64,000 nucleotides of DNA, taken from NCBI RefSeq assembly GCF_003054445.1, contig NC_042508.1, forward strand, positions 1,302,001-1,366,000, in the 5' to 3' direction. Position 1 is the first letter of the stretch. The number at the start of each line of letters is the position of its first letter. Below are positions 28,513 through 37,740 of the stretch, in pieces. Below the pieces are notes generated by a model. It had not been told where the DNA came from. It did no database searches and saw only the letters and a list, made by a program, of their open reading frames with translations. Source of the stretch: Pichia kudriavzevii. Lineage: Eukaryota > Ascomycota > Pichiomycetes > Pichiales > Pichiaceae. The translations under genes and the position numbers were made by a program.

Positions 28513-30129
28513 ATGTTTGAGGATATCAAGAAGAATTTCAAAGTCGGTACTCAGGAAGAGATTGTGGATGTGGATTTGGCTCCAGTTGATTCGAACAGAT
28601 CTATTCAAATTGATCAACATGGCCAAGTAAGTGAGGATCAAGTCCTACAGAGAGATTTCAAAAGCAGGCATGTCTCAATGATGGCAATTGCAAGTGCAAT
28701 TGGTACCGGTTTGATTATTGGTTCTGGTACCGCCTACCAAAGGGGTGGGCCGGCTTCCTTATTCTTAGGTTATATTTTCACGGGTTCGATTCTAATTGTT
28801 ACATTGTTCTGTCTTGGTGAGATGGCAGCAATGTGTCCAATGGATAAGGCATTCTCGGGTTACTGTACAAGGTTTTGTGATAAGTCTTTAGGGTTTGCGG
28901 CCGGTTGGAATTACTTCTTCAACTATGCTCTTACTCTAGCTTCAGAACTTTCTGGTGTTGGTTTAGTTATTCAATACTGGAGACCAGATTTGAATCCCGG
29001 TATCTTCATTGCTGTTTTTTGGGTGGTTTGTTTAGCTGCAAATTGGTTTAACGTTAAAGTCTACGGCGAGGCAGAATTTTGGACTGCTTGTGTTAAGCTT
29101 ATCACTCTTGCGATCTGTTTCATCACTTGTATTGTCATCTCCGCTGGTGGTGGGCCAAACCATAAAACCGTTGGTTTCCAATATTGGAGGGAAGAAGCCT
29201 TTTTAGAATATTTACGTCCTGGCTCAACTGGTAGATTTCTCGGTTGGTGGGCTTGTGTGGTCCAATCTGTCTTTGCATATGCAGGTTGTGAATGTATTGG
29301 TGTCATTTTCGGTGAAGCCCCAGATCCAAAGAAAACAGTCCCTAAGGCAACCAGACAAGTTTTCCTAAGAATTTGCGGTGTCTATGTTCTTGGTGTTTTT
29401 CTTTTGGGTATTGCAGTTTCTCCTGTGTCTCCTCTACTTGCCGCAGGTGGTCATAATGCATCCGGTTCACCATTTGTTATTGCTATGAAAACTGCAAGTA
29501 TTAAGGTGTTACCTTCCTTTGTTAACGCTTGTCTTTTGTTTTTTGTGGGTGGTGCAGCAAATTCAGATATCTATTTAGGCTCAAGAACTCTTTATGGTTT
29601 AGCTAGAGATGGCATGGCGCCAAAATTCTATCTCCAATTGAACAACAATGGTGTCCCATACTGGGGTTGTGTAACCACAGCTGCCTTTGGTTTATTGGCC
29701 TTCATGAGTTGTACCTCGGGTGCTGCTACCATTTTCGGTTACTTAACCTCAGCTGTCTCTGTCTTCTCACTATTGACATGGCTAAACATTTTACTTTCAT
29801 ATCTTACATTTTACAATGCAACAATTTACCAAAATATTCCAAAAGAAGATATTCCATTCAGAGTTTGGTGGCAACCATACCCAGCATACTACGGTATCTT
29901 TTTCGTCGTGATCATCACTTTTTTCAACGGTTATAATGCCTTCATTCCAACATTCAGTTACAAACAGTTTTTGGTTTCTTACATCGGTGTCTTTGTTTAT
30001 CTTGCAATGATCTTCGGTTACAAATTATTCTACAGGACTGAAAGGGTTACTAGAAAAACCGCACGGTTATACAACTACGTTGAAAATGTTGTGAGTATAG
30101 ACTCTGCTTTGGAGAAAGCAACGGTGTAG
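28513..30129 (+). CDS. Dip5-like amino-acid permease (YAT/APC family), 538 aa
   Basis: The protein is a 12-helix permease of the yeast amino-acid transporter family in the plasma membrane. Family marks include RHVSMMAIASAIGTGLIIGSG at helix 1 and the FGEAPDPKKTVPKATRQVF loop. NSDIYLGSRTLYGLARDGMAPK and WLNILLSYLTFY are further matches. The extracellular GGGPNHKTVGFQYWRE stretch is close to Dip5 (GGGPNHDRLGFRYWRD). That favours a dicarboxylic-amino-acid or broad-range permease over Gap1 or Can1. The N-terminal tail contains lysines (KKNFK) usable by Rsp5-type ubiquitination. SSH4, an Rsp5 adaptor, lies 9 kb away. The exact substrate range is unknown. Confidence 0.88.
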   Translation: MFEDIKKNFKVGTQEEIVDVDLAPVDSNRSIQIDQHGQVSEDQVLQRDFKSRHVSMMAIASAIGTGLIIGSGTAYQRGGPASLFLGYIFTGSILIVTLFCLGEMAAMCPMDKAFSGYCTRFCDKSLGFAAGWNYFFNYALTLASELSGVGLVIQYWRPDLNPGIFIAVFWVVCLAANWFNVKVYGEAEFWTACVKLITLAICFITCIVISAGGGPNHKTVGFQYWREEAFLEYLRPGSTGRFLGWWACVVQSVFAYAGCECIGVIFGEAPDPKKTVPKATRQVFLRICGVYVLGVFLLGIAVSPVSPLLAAGGHNASGSPFVIAMKTASIKVLPSFVNACLLFFVGGAANSDIYLGSRTLYGLARDGMAPKFYLQLNNNGVPYWGCVTTAAFGLLAFMSCTSGAATIFGYLTSAVSVFSLLTWLNILLSYLTFYNATIYQNIPKEDIPFRVWWQPYPAYYGIFFVVIITFFNGYNAFIPTFSYKQFLVSYIGVFVYLAMIFGYKLFYRTERVTRKTARLYNYVENVVSIDSALEKATV

Positions 30130-30217
30130 TTATATGTTATTGTATGTATACTAACTAGTATTGTATAAACCATAGTTTATTAACAACGTGTTGTTTCGGG
30201 GTTTGTAGTTATTACCA

Positions 30218-30649
30218 TCACACAAAGTCGATTGTGTAATTTGCATCAGGAGAATTAGGATCATTTATCTTCAAATATTTCCTGACTGTATTTTCCCCGT
30301 ATTTGGCACTGTAATTCTGCATCTGTTTTTCTATTTCTTGCTTTATGGTGCTACTTGGAATTGGTATCACTTTAAAAACATCATTGTCATCATGTTGTAA
30401 AGTTGAATTCATGTCGTCAGTTTCATTATCATGGTGCGAATTACTTCCATAATTAGACATCATTTTCATTGCACTTATGTCTATGAGATGGTCATTTGTA
30501 CTGTTTAGAATTGCATTTAATTGTCTGTTACGAAGTTCATTTAATAATTCCTCTTCGACTATCTTGGCCTTATCATCTGATAACATTGATGCTTGTTCAT
30601 CTTCCTCTGTAGATTGATTACTCCCTAGACAAGATAAGCAAAGACCCAT
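30218..30649 (-). CDS. MEH1: Meh1/Ego1-like vacuolar anchor of the EGO (Ragulator) complex, 143 aa
   Basis: The N-terminus MGLCLSCLG carries a Gly2 myristoylation site and two palmitoylatable cysteines (Cys4, Cys7), as in Meh1 (MGAVLSCC) and mammalian LAMTOR1. The conserved block LNAILNSTNDHLIDISAM matches Meh1 (LRDIVANTNDKLIDISMI). The rest is acidic and short. Meh1 tethers the EGO complex and thereby the Gtr1/Gtr2 GTPases to the vacuole, where they activate TORC1 in response to amino acids. It is divergent from PUP1 across 336 bp. The C-terminal half is poorly conserved, as usual for this family, so the assignment rests on the N-terminal 60 residues. Confidence 0.78.
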   Translation of the reverse strand: MGLCLSCLGSNQSTEEDEQASMLSDDKAKIVEEELLNELRNRQLNAILNSTNDHLIDISAMKMMSNYGSNSHHDNETDDMNSTLQHDDNDVFKVIPIPSSTIKQEIEKQMQNYSAKYGENTVRKYLKINDPNSPDANYTIDFV

Positions 30650-30922
30650 TGTGTTTATGTGTGTGTTCTATTTTTTTGTGTGTGTGTATATGTATCAAAG
30701 TCTTTAGTCAACAGGCACTGTGAGAGCACGCAGAGTTTTCTTATATATAGAAACAAAAGAAAAACGAAGAGAGACCCATATCTATAATACTGTAATCAAT
30801 AAAATTCATGCTTACAAGAATCAGCGCAAATGGGAAATATTGAGAGCGAGAAAGGAATAGTAAAACGAGAAATATTTGATAATTTCAAGGGCACCAAACT
30901 CAAGGAACATCCTTCTGGCTAT

Positions 30923-30931
30923 AGTGGCAAA
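30923..30931 (+). promoter_or_regulatory. PACE-like Rpn4 site in the PUP1 promoter
   Basis: AGTGGCAAA differs by one base from the proteasome-associated control element GGTGGCAAA bound by Rpn4. It lies 55 bp before the PUP1 ATG and keeps the TGGCAAA core. Position and gene context support it. Confidence 0.6.
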
Positions 30932-30985
30932 ACTACTCTTTGCCTTTTATTTTGTACCCTCTAGATAACCTATCACTCAAACAAA

Positions 30986-31771
30986 ATGGCGGCAGGATTA
31001 AAGTTTGACAATTATCAAAGAAACCAGTATCTAATCAACGAAGCGGGTTACAAGGCACCAAAGGCAACATCCACCGGTACTACAATTGTCGGGTGTAAAT
31101 TCAAAGGCGGTGTTGTTATTGCAGCAGATACACGTGCTACTGCAGGCCCTATTGTTGCAGATAAGAATTGTGAGAAATTACATCGTTTAGCCCCAAAGAT
31201 ATGGTGTGCCGGTGCAGGTACAGCAGCTGACACGGAAATGGTTACCCAATTGATTGCTTCAAACTTAGAATTACATTCCATGAATACAGGTAGAGAACCA
31301 AGAGTTGTTAGTGCAATGCAAATGCTCAAACAACACTTGTTCAAATACCAAGGATATATTGGCGCTTACTTGATTGTTGCTGGTGTTGATCCGTCGGGTA
31401 TTGGTTTGTTCAGTATCCATGCACATGGTTCTACAGACGTTGGATTCTACATGTCGCTTGGCAGTGGTTCATTGGCTGCAATGGCAGTTTTAGAAAAGGA
31501 CTGGAAGGAAGACTTGACAAGAGAGGAAGCGATGAGATTAGCAAGTGATGCCATTCAGGCAGGTATTTGGAATGATTTGGGATCGGGTTCAAATGTTGAT
31601 CTGTGCGTTATGGAACTTGGTAAAGATGCACAATTGTATAGAAACTACCTGACGCCAAACGTTAGAGAGAAGAAACAAAACAACTATAAGTTCCCTAGAG
31701 GAACGACTGCCATCCTAAAGGAAACCATCTACAACTTGGTTGACGTTCAGGAAATGGAAGTTGATGCATAG
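30986..31771 (+). CDS. PUP1: 20S proteasome beta-2 subunit (Pup1, trypsin-like activity), 261 aa
   Basis: The protein is colinear with S. cerevisiae Pup1. A 31-residue propeptide ends at Gly31, and the catalytic Thr32 begins the mature chain (TTIVGCKF). The GVVIAADTRATAGPIVADKN block holds the conserved Asp and the ADKN lysine region. GSGS and NDLGSGSNVDLCVM are also present. The extended C-terminal arm (NYLTPNVREKKQ, KFPRGTTAILKE) that wraps beta-3 is intact. It gives trypsin-like activity within the core particle. A PACE-like element 55 bp upstream suggests Rpn4 control. Codon 222 is CTG at a position that is Leu in Pup1 homologues, evidence that CTG is read as leucine here. Confidence 0.96.
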   Translation: MAAGLKFDNYQRNQYLINEAGYKAPKATSTGTTIVGCKFKGGVVIAADTRATAGPIVADKNCEKLHRLAPKIWCAGAGTAADTEMVTQLIASNLELHSMNTGREPRVVSAMQMLKQHLFKYQGYIGAYLIVAGVDPSGIGLFSIHAHGSTDVGFYMSLGSGSLAAMAVLEKDWKEDLTREEAMRLASDAIQAGIWNDLGSGSNVDLCVMELGKDAQLYRNYLTPNVREKKQNNYKFPRGTTAILKETIYNLVDVQEMEVDA

Positions 31772-31906
31772 GCGGGGTGCATGTATAATTAAATATGTAA
31801 GGATTTACAGAGAAAAGAAAAATATAGGAAATAGTCAAAGTCTACGAGCAAGACTGTAAATGTAATCAGTACTTAAGAGGTGTACATTTAAGTATAAAGG
31901 AAGTAT

Positions 31907-32788
31907 TTATTGCAATGCATATTTTGCGAAATTTGGCAAGACAAAGGCAGCAGAGTGGATGTCTTTTGAGTAGTATTTGTATAATTTTTCCTCTTCGGTT
32001 TCAGAGACAGATCTAAGTGGTTTCTTCAAATCGACCTTGGAGTTCTTGGAACAAACCATAAACCCAATTTGGCCTGTTGGATATGTCGGGATTGTTGTGT
32101 ACGCATATTCGACATTTGTGAAAACATCTTTACAAGCGGACTTTAATTCCTTGATAATATCTAAATGGATCCACATTGATTCTGCCTGTGTGGTAATAAC
32201 TCCATCTTCAGTCAACGCATCGTGCAACAACTGGAAGTATGGTTTTTGAAATAGAGAAGCTGCTGGTCCTTCAGGATCGGAGGAATCAGTGATGATGACA
32301 TCGAAGGTGTTTTTAAATTCATCCAAGAATTTAAAACCATCACCAATATGCACCTTAACCTTTGGATGACTAAACGATTTGGACATTTCGGGTAGGTACT
32401 TCTTGGCATTAGCAATTACTCCCTCGTCAATGTCGCACAAGACTGCCTCTTCGACAGAGTCATGCTTAACAACTTCTCTCAAAACACCTCCATCACCACC
32501 GCCAATGACTAACACCTTCCTTGGATTAGGATGCGAGTTCATGGCCAAGTGGGTAATCATTTCCTGGTAGGCAAATTCGTCTCTCTCCGTTGCCTGGATG
32601 GCACCATCCAAAACCAAAACGTTACCATAGTCTGTCGACTTGAACACAAGTAGATCCTGATACTTGGTCTTTTCGGCATTTAGGATCCGATCAACACGTA
32701 ACGACATTGCTTGGCCTGGCCACATGGTATCTGAGACTTCGGCAAACCAACCGTCCTTGATCATAGGGTGGGAGAACTCTTTGGACAT
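31907..32788 (-). CDS. SPE3: Spermidine synthase (putrescine aminopropyltransferase), 293 aa
   Basis: The enzyme transfers an aminopropyl group from decarboxylated S-adenosylmethionine to putrescine. The conserved [20 protein letters not shown] block, the [17 protein letters not shown] and [20 protein letters not shown] stretches, and the [14 protein letters not shown] catalytic loop are all present. The last of these contains the catalytic Asp. Length (293 aa) equals that of S. cerevisiae Spe3. It is cytosolic. It lies convergent to PUP1. The nearby DUR3-like transporter could import polyamines, but it is 30 kb away and no operon-like link is implied. Confidence 0.96.
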   Translation of the reverse strand: MSKEFSHPMIKDGWFAEVSDTMWPGQAMSLRVDRILNAEKTKYQDLLVFKSTDYGNVLVLDGAIQATERDEFAYQEMITHLAMNSHPNPRKVLVIGGGDGGVLREVVKHDSVEEAVLCDIDEGVIANAKKYLPEMSKSFSHPKVKVHIGDGFKFLDEFKNTFDVIITDSSDPEGPAASLFQKPYFQLLHDALTEDGVITTQAESMWIHLDIIKELKSACKDVFTNVEYAYTTIPTYPTGQIGFMVCSKNSKVDLKKPLRSVSETEEEKLYKYYSKDIHSAAFVLPNFAKYALQ

Positions 32789-33585
32789 TGTTGAATGTAG
32801 TATTTTCTTCTTATTTACCTCTACTTAGCTAGTCGTTTCAAACAATAGAACGACTTTGAACAGGATGAGAGTTAAAATGAACAGCTGGCAGTAGGAACCG
32901 CCAATACAACAGGGAAAACTACTGGCTTTACTAGAAACATTTGACTTTTTCTACTCTTTTGACAATGTGGACTCCAATTACAAGTGCTCTCCTGTCGGCG
33001 CTCTCATTGGCCCACTCACACAATGGCATTCAGCACGTGCTGGTCCGTAAACGGCAAGCGAAGCGCCTCTGTACAACTGTTGCACCCGCTGGATACACTG
33101 CTGTGTAAATATAAGAAAATACGCACAACGGTTAGAACAACCTACCGTTGGGAGCAGGCCGCTATAGAATGTAGCACTTCCACTACATGTTGCAACATCC
33201 TTCTCTCTTCCCCCCATTTGGGAAATGTTGAAGTAGACCAACTTTGGAAACAGTGGCATTCATGACAACACACACTTTAGGCTGAGCCTTCCTACCAATT
33301 AAGAAGAATGCAGAGAAAATAACCGCGGTGCCAAACCGAAATACGGGTTTTTTTTTCCTTTTTTTTTTCCTTTTTTTTCCTTTTCTTTTTCCTTTTTTTT
33401 TTCCTATTTTTTTCCTATTTTTTTTCCTATTTTTTTTTTTTTTGATTAGACGCTGCGCAAAAATGCAGACGCGACGGTACACGGAATGTTTACGTAAAAT
33501 GGAACGCTTGGATTTACGGATTACTTGTACACACTCTCCTACAGATTGTTCAAGAGCTTCTTCAAGGGCTTCTTCAAGGGCTTTT
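32789..33585. other. SPE3 promoter region, and ADE8 3' end with repeats
   Basis: This 797-bp region has no supported gene. The part at 32960-33260 is open on both strands in overlapping frames that mirror each other, a sign of chance. A pyrimidine-only tract and a 12-base tandem repeat lie toward the ADE8 end. The SPE3 core promoter should fall in the first 200 bp. Confidence 0.4.
33350..33443 (+). repeat. T-rich pyrimidine tract with regular CC interruptions
   Basis: About 95 bases consist of T runs broken by CC or CCTA, with no G. The strand bias is complete. It lies between SPE3 and ADE8, about 140 bp downstream of the ADE8 stop. Such homopyrimidine tracts exclude nucleosomes and are prone to replication slippage. 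Confidence 0.8.
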
Positions 33586-33590
33586 TCAAC
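33550..33590 (+). repeat. Twelve-base tandem repeat across the ADE8 stop codon
   Basis: A GGGCTTCTTCAA-type unit occurs about three times with small changes, reaching into the ADE8 termination codon at 33586-33588. Slippage here could alter the very end of the ADE8 reading frame, which is relevant to its unusual terminal motif. Confidence 0.7.
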
Positions 33591-34410
33591 AGACAACACA
33601 AAAAGACTTCTTCTTGTCTCTCTTCTTGTCCTTCTTCGCAATTGGACTCTTTTTAGCCGTCTCTGCCTTCTTGGAGTCGGCTAAAGCCTTGGCTTTGGCC
33701 TCTTTGGCCTTTTGCGCCTTCTCGGCCTCTTCCTTCTCCTTTGCTGCCTGGGAAGCTTTGGCCTCCGCTTCCTCTCTGGACTTCTCCAGTGCCAACTGTG
33801 CACCTTCGACAATCGCAACGTGTTCAAGGTCGTGGATCTTCTTCTCCCACGCATCAACACTCTCTCCCTGTGTAACTTCGAGCTCCTTCACCACAAGCGG
33901 CTCACCCATATCCACTGCCTCAATGACATAGTGCACCATGCATCCTCCCTTTGTAATCTCTCCCTTTCGACCTGCTTCCCAAGACCTCTCAATAGCATGG
34001 GTTCCCTCAAACGTCCCTGGCAACGCCGGATGTAAGTTGATGATCGGAATACCCACTTGGGACAACGGCTCGAGGAACGCCATCGAAAGTATCAACATCC
34101 AGCCCGCACAGACAACTAAATCAGGCTCCTCCGCAATCACCACCTGTGCCAAATCGGAATCAAACTGGTCCCGGGCAACTTTACGCTCCTCCTTACTATC
34201 TTTTGGTATGCCCTTATAGTACTCCTTCAATTGGTGCACTTGAATGGGAATCTTCGCATGCGCTGCTCTTGCTAGCCCATATGCATCTGGTGATGACGAA
34301 ATAACCTTCACAATATCTGCATCCAACTTCTTAGGTTCCTTAGTGGATGCATCAATAAGGGCCTGTAAATTCGACCCACTTCCTGATATTAAAACAACAA
34401 TCTTTGCCAT
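33586..34410 (-). CDS. ADE8: Phosphoribosylglycinamide (GAR) formyltransferase with a polybasic CaaX-like tail, 274 aa
   Basis: The enzyme transfers a formyl group from 10-formyltetrahydrofolate to GAR, step 3 of purine synthesis. The first 208 residues align with S. cerevisiae Ade8 (214 aa). Shared blocks are AKIVVLISGSGSNLQALID, DLVVCAGWMLIL, INLHPALPG (catalytic Asn and His) and GGCMVHYVIEAVDMGEPLVV (catalytic Asp). The last 66 residues are extra: a Glu/Lys/Ala-rich, probably helical segment, then KKDKKRDKKKSFCVVC. The four terminal residues fit a CaaX prenylation box (Cys-Val-Val-Cys), preceded by a polybasic stretch as in K-Ras4B or Rho1. Membrane anchoring is inference. The ATG at 34410 matches the family start; an upstream in-frame ATG at 34500 adds 30 residues without homology. 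Confidence 0.93.
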   Translation of the reverse strand: MAKIVVLISGSGSNLQALIDASTKEPKKLDADIVKVISSSPDAYGLARAAHAKIPIQVHQLKEYYKGIPKDSKEERKVARDQFDSDLAQVVIAEEPDLVVCAGWMLILSMAFLEPLSQVGIPIINLHPALPGTFEGTHAIERSWEAGRKGEITKGGCMVHYVIEAVDMGEPLVVKELEVTQGESVDAWEKKIHDLEHVAIVEGAQLALEKSREEAEAKASQAAKEKEEAEKAQKAKEAKAKALADSKKAETAKKSPIAKKDKKRDKKKSFCVVC

Positions 34411-34639
34411 GGTGTATGGTGTTTGCTCTATCCGAGTCACTTGATATTGTTGAGACCTGCTAGATGGTGAATAGCTAACATCAAAACAACCATTTACCAT
34501 GAGGAAGAAGTCACAATTTCATGGAGCAATTTTCTATTTTTCAAACACCCCTCATTAACCCTCGAATTCCGCAATTTCACACATTGTAATGGCCGGCCAA
34601 GGTTCAATACGGGGTAGAGGTGCCTGCTTTAATCCATAG

Positions 34640-35191
34640 TTAGTTGTTGACCTGCTTCATCCATTTCTTGCCTTCCTCATAGGAATGTGTAGATATCTTG
34701 AAGAGCTTCTTCTCAAACGAATCCAATGTTTGTATAAACTCCAAGTTTTCTCGTGAATGCATTTCTGATGCATTGAATGACAAATCATTGATTCGTCCGG
34801 CCCTGGTGATTAACATTTCATAGACTATTTCTACTAATTCTGGCTGCTCGATGAACTCACACCATTTCTCTACGATTTTGTAGAAATGTTCTATAATCGA
34901 GAGGTCGGCATTTAGTGGTGACGCTTTGTAGAAATTGGTTGCTAGCTTACTCAAATACTCCGGCCTCTCAACAGTAAATAAGCTTCTGCTATTGTCACCC
35001 TCTTCCTCGGAAATGAAGATGTGGGATAATGCATTGACCAAATAAAACGGTAACTCAAGCTTTTCACTTGGAGTGATTTTCGAAGATTCGTGAGAATTCA
35101 TTAAAAATCCAACATTCTCCACCTCTATCTGGAACGTACCTGTGAATTTCTGTGACTCTGCTAGAATCTCATCCAGATCATCATATATCAT
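34640..35191 (-). CDS. PSF3: GINS complex subunit Psf3, 183 aa
   Basis: The start MIYDDLDEILAESQKFTGTF follows the Psf3 pattern (GYYDIDDVLADGTEFPCKF), and the C-terminus SHESYEEGKKWM-like segment (STHSYEEGKKWMKQV) matches as well. The PSEKLELPFYLVNAL stretch corresponds to the central A-domain. Psf3 is one of four GINS subunits of the CMG replicative helicase in the nucleus. An in-frame ATG at 35287 would add 32 residues absent from relatives, so 35191 is used. An ACGCGT MCB box lies 98 bp upstream, as expected for a G1/S-regulated replication gene. Confidence 0.88.
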   Translation of the reverse strand: MIYDDLDEILAESQKFTGTFQIEVENVGFLMNSHESSKITPSEKLELPFYLVNALSHIFISEEEGDNSRSLFTVERPEYLSKLATNFYKASPLNADLSIIEHFYKIVEKWCEFIEQPELVEIVYEMLITRAGRINDLSFNASEMHSRENLEFIQTLDSFEKKLFKISTHSYEEGKKWMKQVNN

Positions 35192-35288
35192 TGTAATTAT
35201 ATTTATGGTTGGGTGCCAAAGCTTCTTCATGAAAAGTAGATAGTCAACTCGTTCAGAAGATCCTCTATTTAGAAGACAAAAATACAAA

Positions 35289-35294
35289 ACGCGT
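35289..35294. promoter_or_regulatory. MCB (ACGCGT) element in the PSF3 promoter
   Basis: ACGCGT is the MluI cell-cycle box bound by MBF. It lies 98 bp upstream of the chosen PSF3 start codon, and replication genes are classic MBF targets. Confidence 0.55.
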
Positions 35295-36543
35295 TAACCA
35301 AGGTCAAGGAGAAAAACAGAGCAACAAACTCCAAACATTTGAAGATGCGCTTTTCCAATTTTAAAGTTTCAGAGACGGCCGCCAAACGATTATAATATGA
35401 CTCTCTTCTTGCACTCACTGTGATATTTGATGGTTGGATATATAAATGAGGCTATATATTTGCTTTCTGTCTGTGGTAACTAGCGATAGATTACTTGAAA
35501 GAAGTATCAATCCTATAAATGAATATACGAACTTATAATTTATTCCAACTGAGTAACTACAAATTAAATCTTCCAACACAACAAAGACCTCAACAGTCAA
35601 ATCAGAGGTTTAAACTTATATCCCTAATAGACACTTGTTTTGCTTGTTCTTTACCGGTACCAATGTGTTTTTGAAGTGCAATATTATAAGTACGGAACTA
35701 AGCTATTGTTCACAATTAGTTTTTCCTTGTCTTTACAAGTCTCCAATTTACTTTGCTTCTCTGAATCTTACAATAATCAATCCAACAACGATCATAGTTT
35801 TATAAGTAGAATAAGCAAGCGCTGACAAGTGCAATATAAGACGCTCTTCCTGTCTCTTTTTGGATATATAGACTATACGTGGGATAATATTTATTGGAGC
35901 ATTGATACTGGCACTATTGGGTTTTTCTTTTCTGAAACAACTGAAACCTTTGGCTGAATTTTAGATGTCAAACTTCTGGGAAATTCTGAGAATTTACGAT
36001 AGAATAAGGTATACAAAAATATAGTATATGGTCAAGAAAATCTTTTTATTAAGATATATGTGTTCAGGTTACAGCCCGAAATATCTTCATTGTAAACACT
36101 GTTTTGTTCGGTACTGATATTACATTTAAGGCCAGATTCAGTTTGAAAAGTATTTTTTATCAAGGAGCTTGTGCATTGAAAATGATTTCTTACTTAGTAC
36201 CCCTAGACCCTAGTATTAAATATACAATAGTGTATTTGAGATTTGTTTTTGGATACTGCTGTCAAAATAAGGAAGTTGATCAGGCTCCAAATATAAGGCT
36301 TTACAATTCTGTATATCTTAGTTTCAAAGTTCAGTAAACTATCTAAAACTCAATTATAGAAGTTTTCAGCATGAATATATATATATATATAGAGAGAGAG
36401 ATATTGGTATTACTCAGACGTTGATGTTGGCAACTGTGTAAAATAGTGATATTCATTTACATAGCAAAAATTTAATGACAGAGGAAAAGAGTACATAGCC
36501 TTTAATAAAATCAAGAGATCTTCTGTCAGGTATTACACAAAAA
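35295..36543. other. 1.25-kb gene-free AT-rich interval
   Basis: Open frames here are at most 77 codons and of no recognisable family. A TATATATATATATATA run followed by GAGAGAGAG (36376-36401) is a short microsatellite. The PSF3 upstream region occupies the left part and the REI1 terminator the right. I see no tRNA, LTR or decayed gene. A replication origin is possible in such AT-rich sequence but no consensus was identified. Confidence 0.4.
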
Positions 36544-37740
36544 CTATTGCAAAAGTTGATCTCTGTAATGTGGCTGCCAATTAATGAACTTTTGTGCACG
36601 TCTATCGTTCCTATCCCTTGCTTTCGACTCATTGTTCCATACACGCTTTTGTAGCTCAACGACTTTGTGATCAACAGTTGTAACAAATTTCCTAGTTTCA
36701 GCAGCAAGAACTGTACCCTGACCTTCAGACAACTCCTTCTCGGGTTTAATATTTTGCCTGTAATACTTGGCCAACGAACGATGGCCAAGAACAACTCCGT
36801 TCGGTAAATGTAAGCCATATGAGCTGGCATAGAGCTCTTCATTCACATCTTCATCATTTTCAAGTTCTTCTTCATCGACATCTTCCCACTCCCCATTTCC
36901 ATCAGCTTCAGTAACTTGAACTTCATACGTCTTAGTAAAGTCATAAAATTCACTAATCTCTAACTTTTCGTCTTCAGTCTCATAGGGAATTCTAATATGG
37001 TTCTTACTCAACATATGTTGGATTATACTCTGGAAATTCTTACCCTGAAAATTACATGACAAACAAACATTACCATAACCAATCTTTTCATATAAGTACT
37101 TCAACAAACCTTCCGGATTCACAAGGTACTTCTTTTCAGGAACATACAGGCCATGATGTTTGAATAAATGTTGAAAAGTGCCAGTAATATCATCAAACTC
37201 CGGCTCCTTACAAAAAATACATTTTGTAATTGGGACATCAACTCTATTTTTGAGTTTTTCCTCTATCAAAGCTTCCTCGTCAATATTTCCTTCCTCGTTT
37301 TCCTTACGGATGGCCTCTTGGACCTCTTGTTTTAATTGCTTCTCTTCTGTGGTCAATTCCTTCTTCTCTACAACCACTTTTCCGTCTTCATCTAATTTGA
37401 CACGTCCACCATTACTAACCAACCTATTCTTGGCTAATTCTAAAAGTTTTCTCTTTTTCTCAAGTAATTCTTCCCGTTGTTTCTTACGCTGCTGCTTTGC
37501 ACTTAGTTGAACGTTGTTTATTCCGTATGTCAACTCTTCCATTTCTTCCTCCTTCTTCTTCTTCTCAATATTAGCAACTTTGGAGTTGAATGTTTCTTCA
37601 GAAATTGGTGGTAATTGTGCAACTCTTCTCTTTAAATTGTATCGGTGCCATTCACCTTTCATATGATCCCTCTGGTCCTCAGATTTGGTAAATTGAATGT
37701 GGCAGGCATTACATGTAAAGTTAACTGTTCTTGTCTCCAT
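36544..37740 (-). CDS. REI1: Rei1-like cytoplasmic 60S maturation factor, 398 aa
   Basis: The N-terminal C2H2 finger (FTCNACHIQFTKSEDQRDHMKGEWHRYNLKRR, residues about 8-40) opens the Rei1/ZNF622 family. The middle pair CIFCKEPEFDDI and VCLSCNFQGKNF, with HMLSKNHIR, is also typical. The C-terminal NGVVLGHRSLAKYYRQN and VDHKVVELQ segments complete the match. Rei1 releases the Arx1-Alb1 export factors from late 60S subunits in the cytoplasm and probes the exit tunnel with its C-terminus. S. cerevisiae has a paralogue, Reh1; only one copy is seen here, so this could be the pre-duplication gene. A basic KKQREELLEKKRKLLELAK helix and acidic stretches lie between the fingers. Confidence 0.88.
   Translation of the reverse strand: METRTVNFTCNACHIQFTKSEDQRDHMKGEWHRYNLKRRVAQLPPISEETFNSKVANIEKKKKEEEMEELTYGINNVQLSAKQQRKKQREELLEKKRKLLELAKNRLVSNGGRVKLDEDGKVVVEKKELTTEEKQLKQEVQEAIRKENEEGNIDEEALIEEKLKNRVDVPITKCIFCKEPEFDDITGTFQHLFKHHGLYVPEKKYLVNPEGLLKYLYEKIGYGNVCLSCNFQGKNFQSIIQHMLSKNHIRIPYETEDEKLEISEFYDFTKTYEVQVTEADGNGEWEDVDEEELENDEDVNEELYASSYGLHLPNGVVLGHRSLAKYYRQNIKPEKELSEGQGTVLAAETRKFVTTVDHKVVELQKRVWNNESKARDRNDRRAQKFINWQPHYRDQLLQ

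Noticed and set aside
32978-33265. Pair of 93-codon frames on opposite strands
   Set aside because: Fully overlapping mirror frames in a GC-richer stretch, with no similarity to known proteins; chance is the simpler reading.
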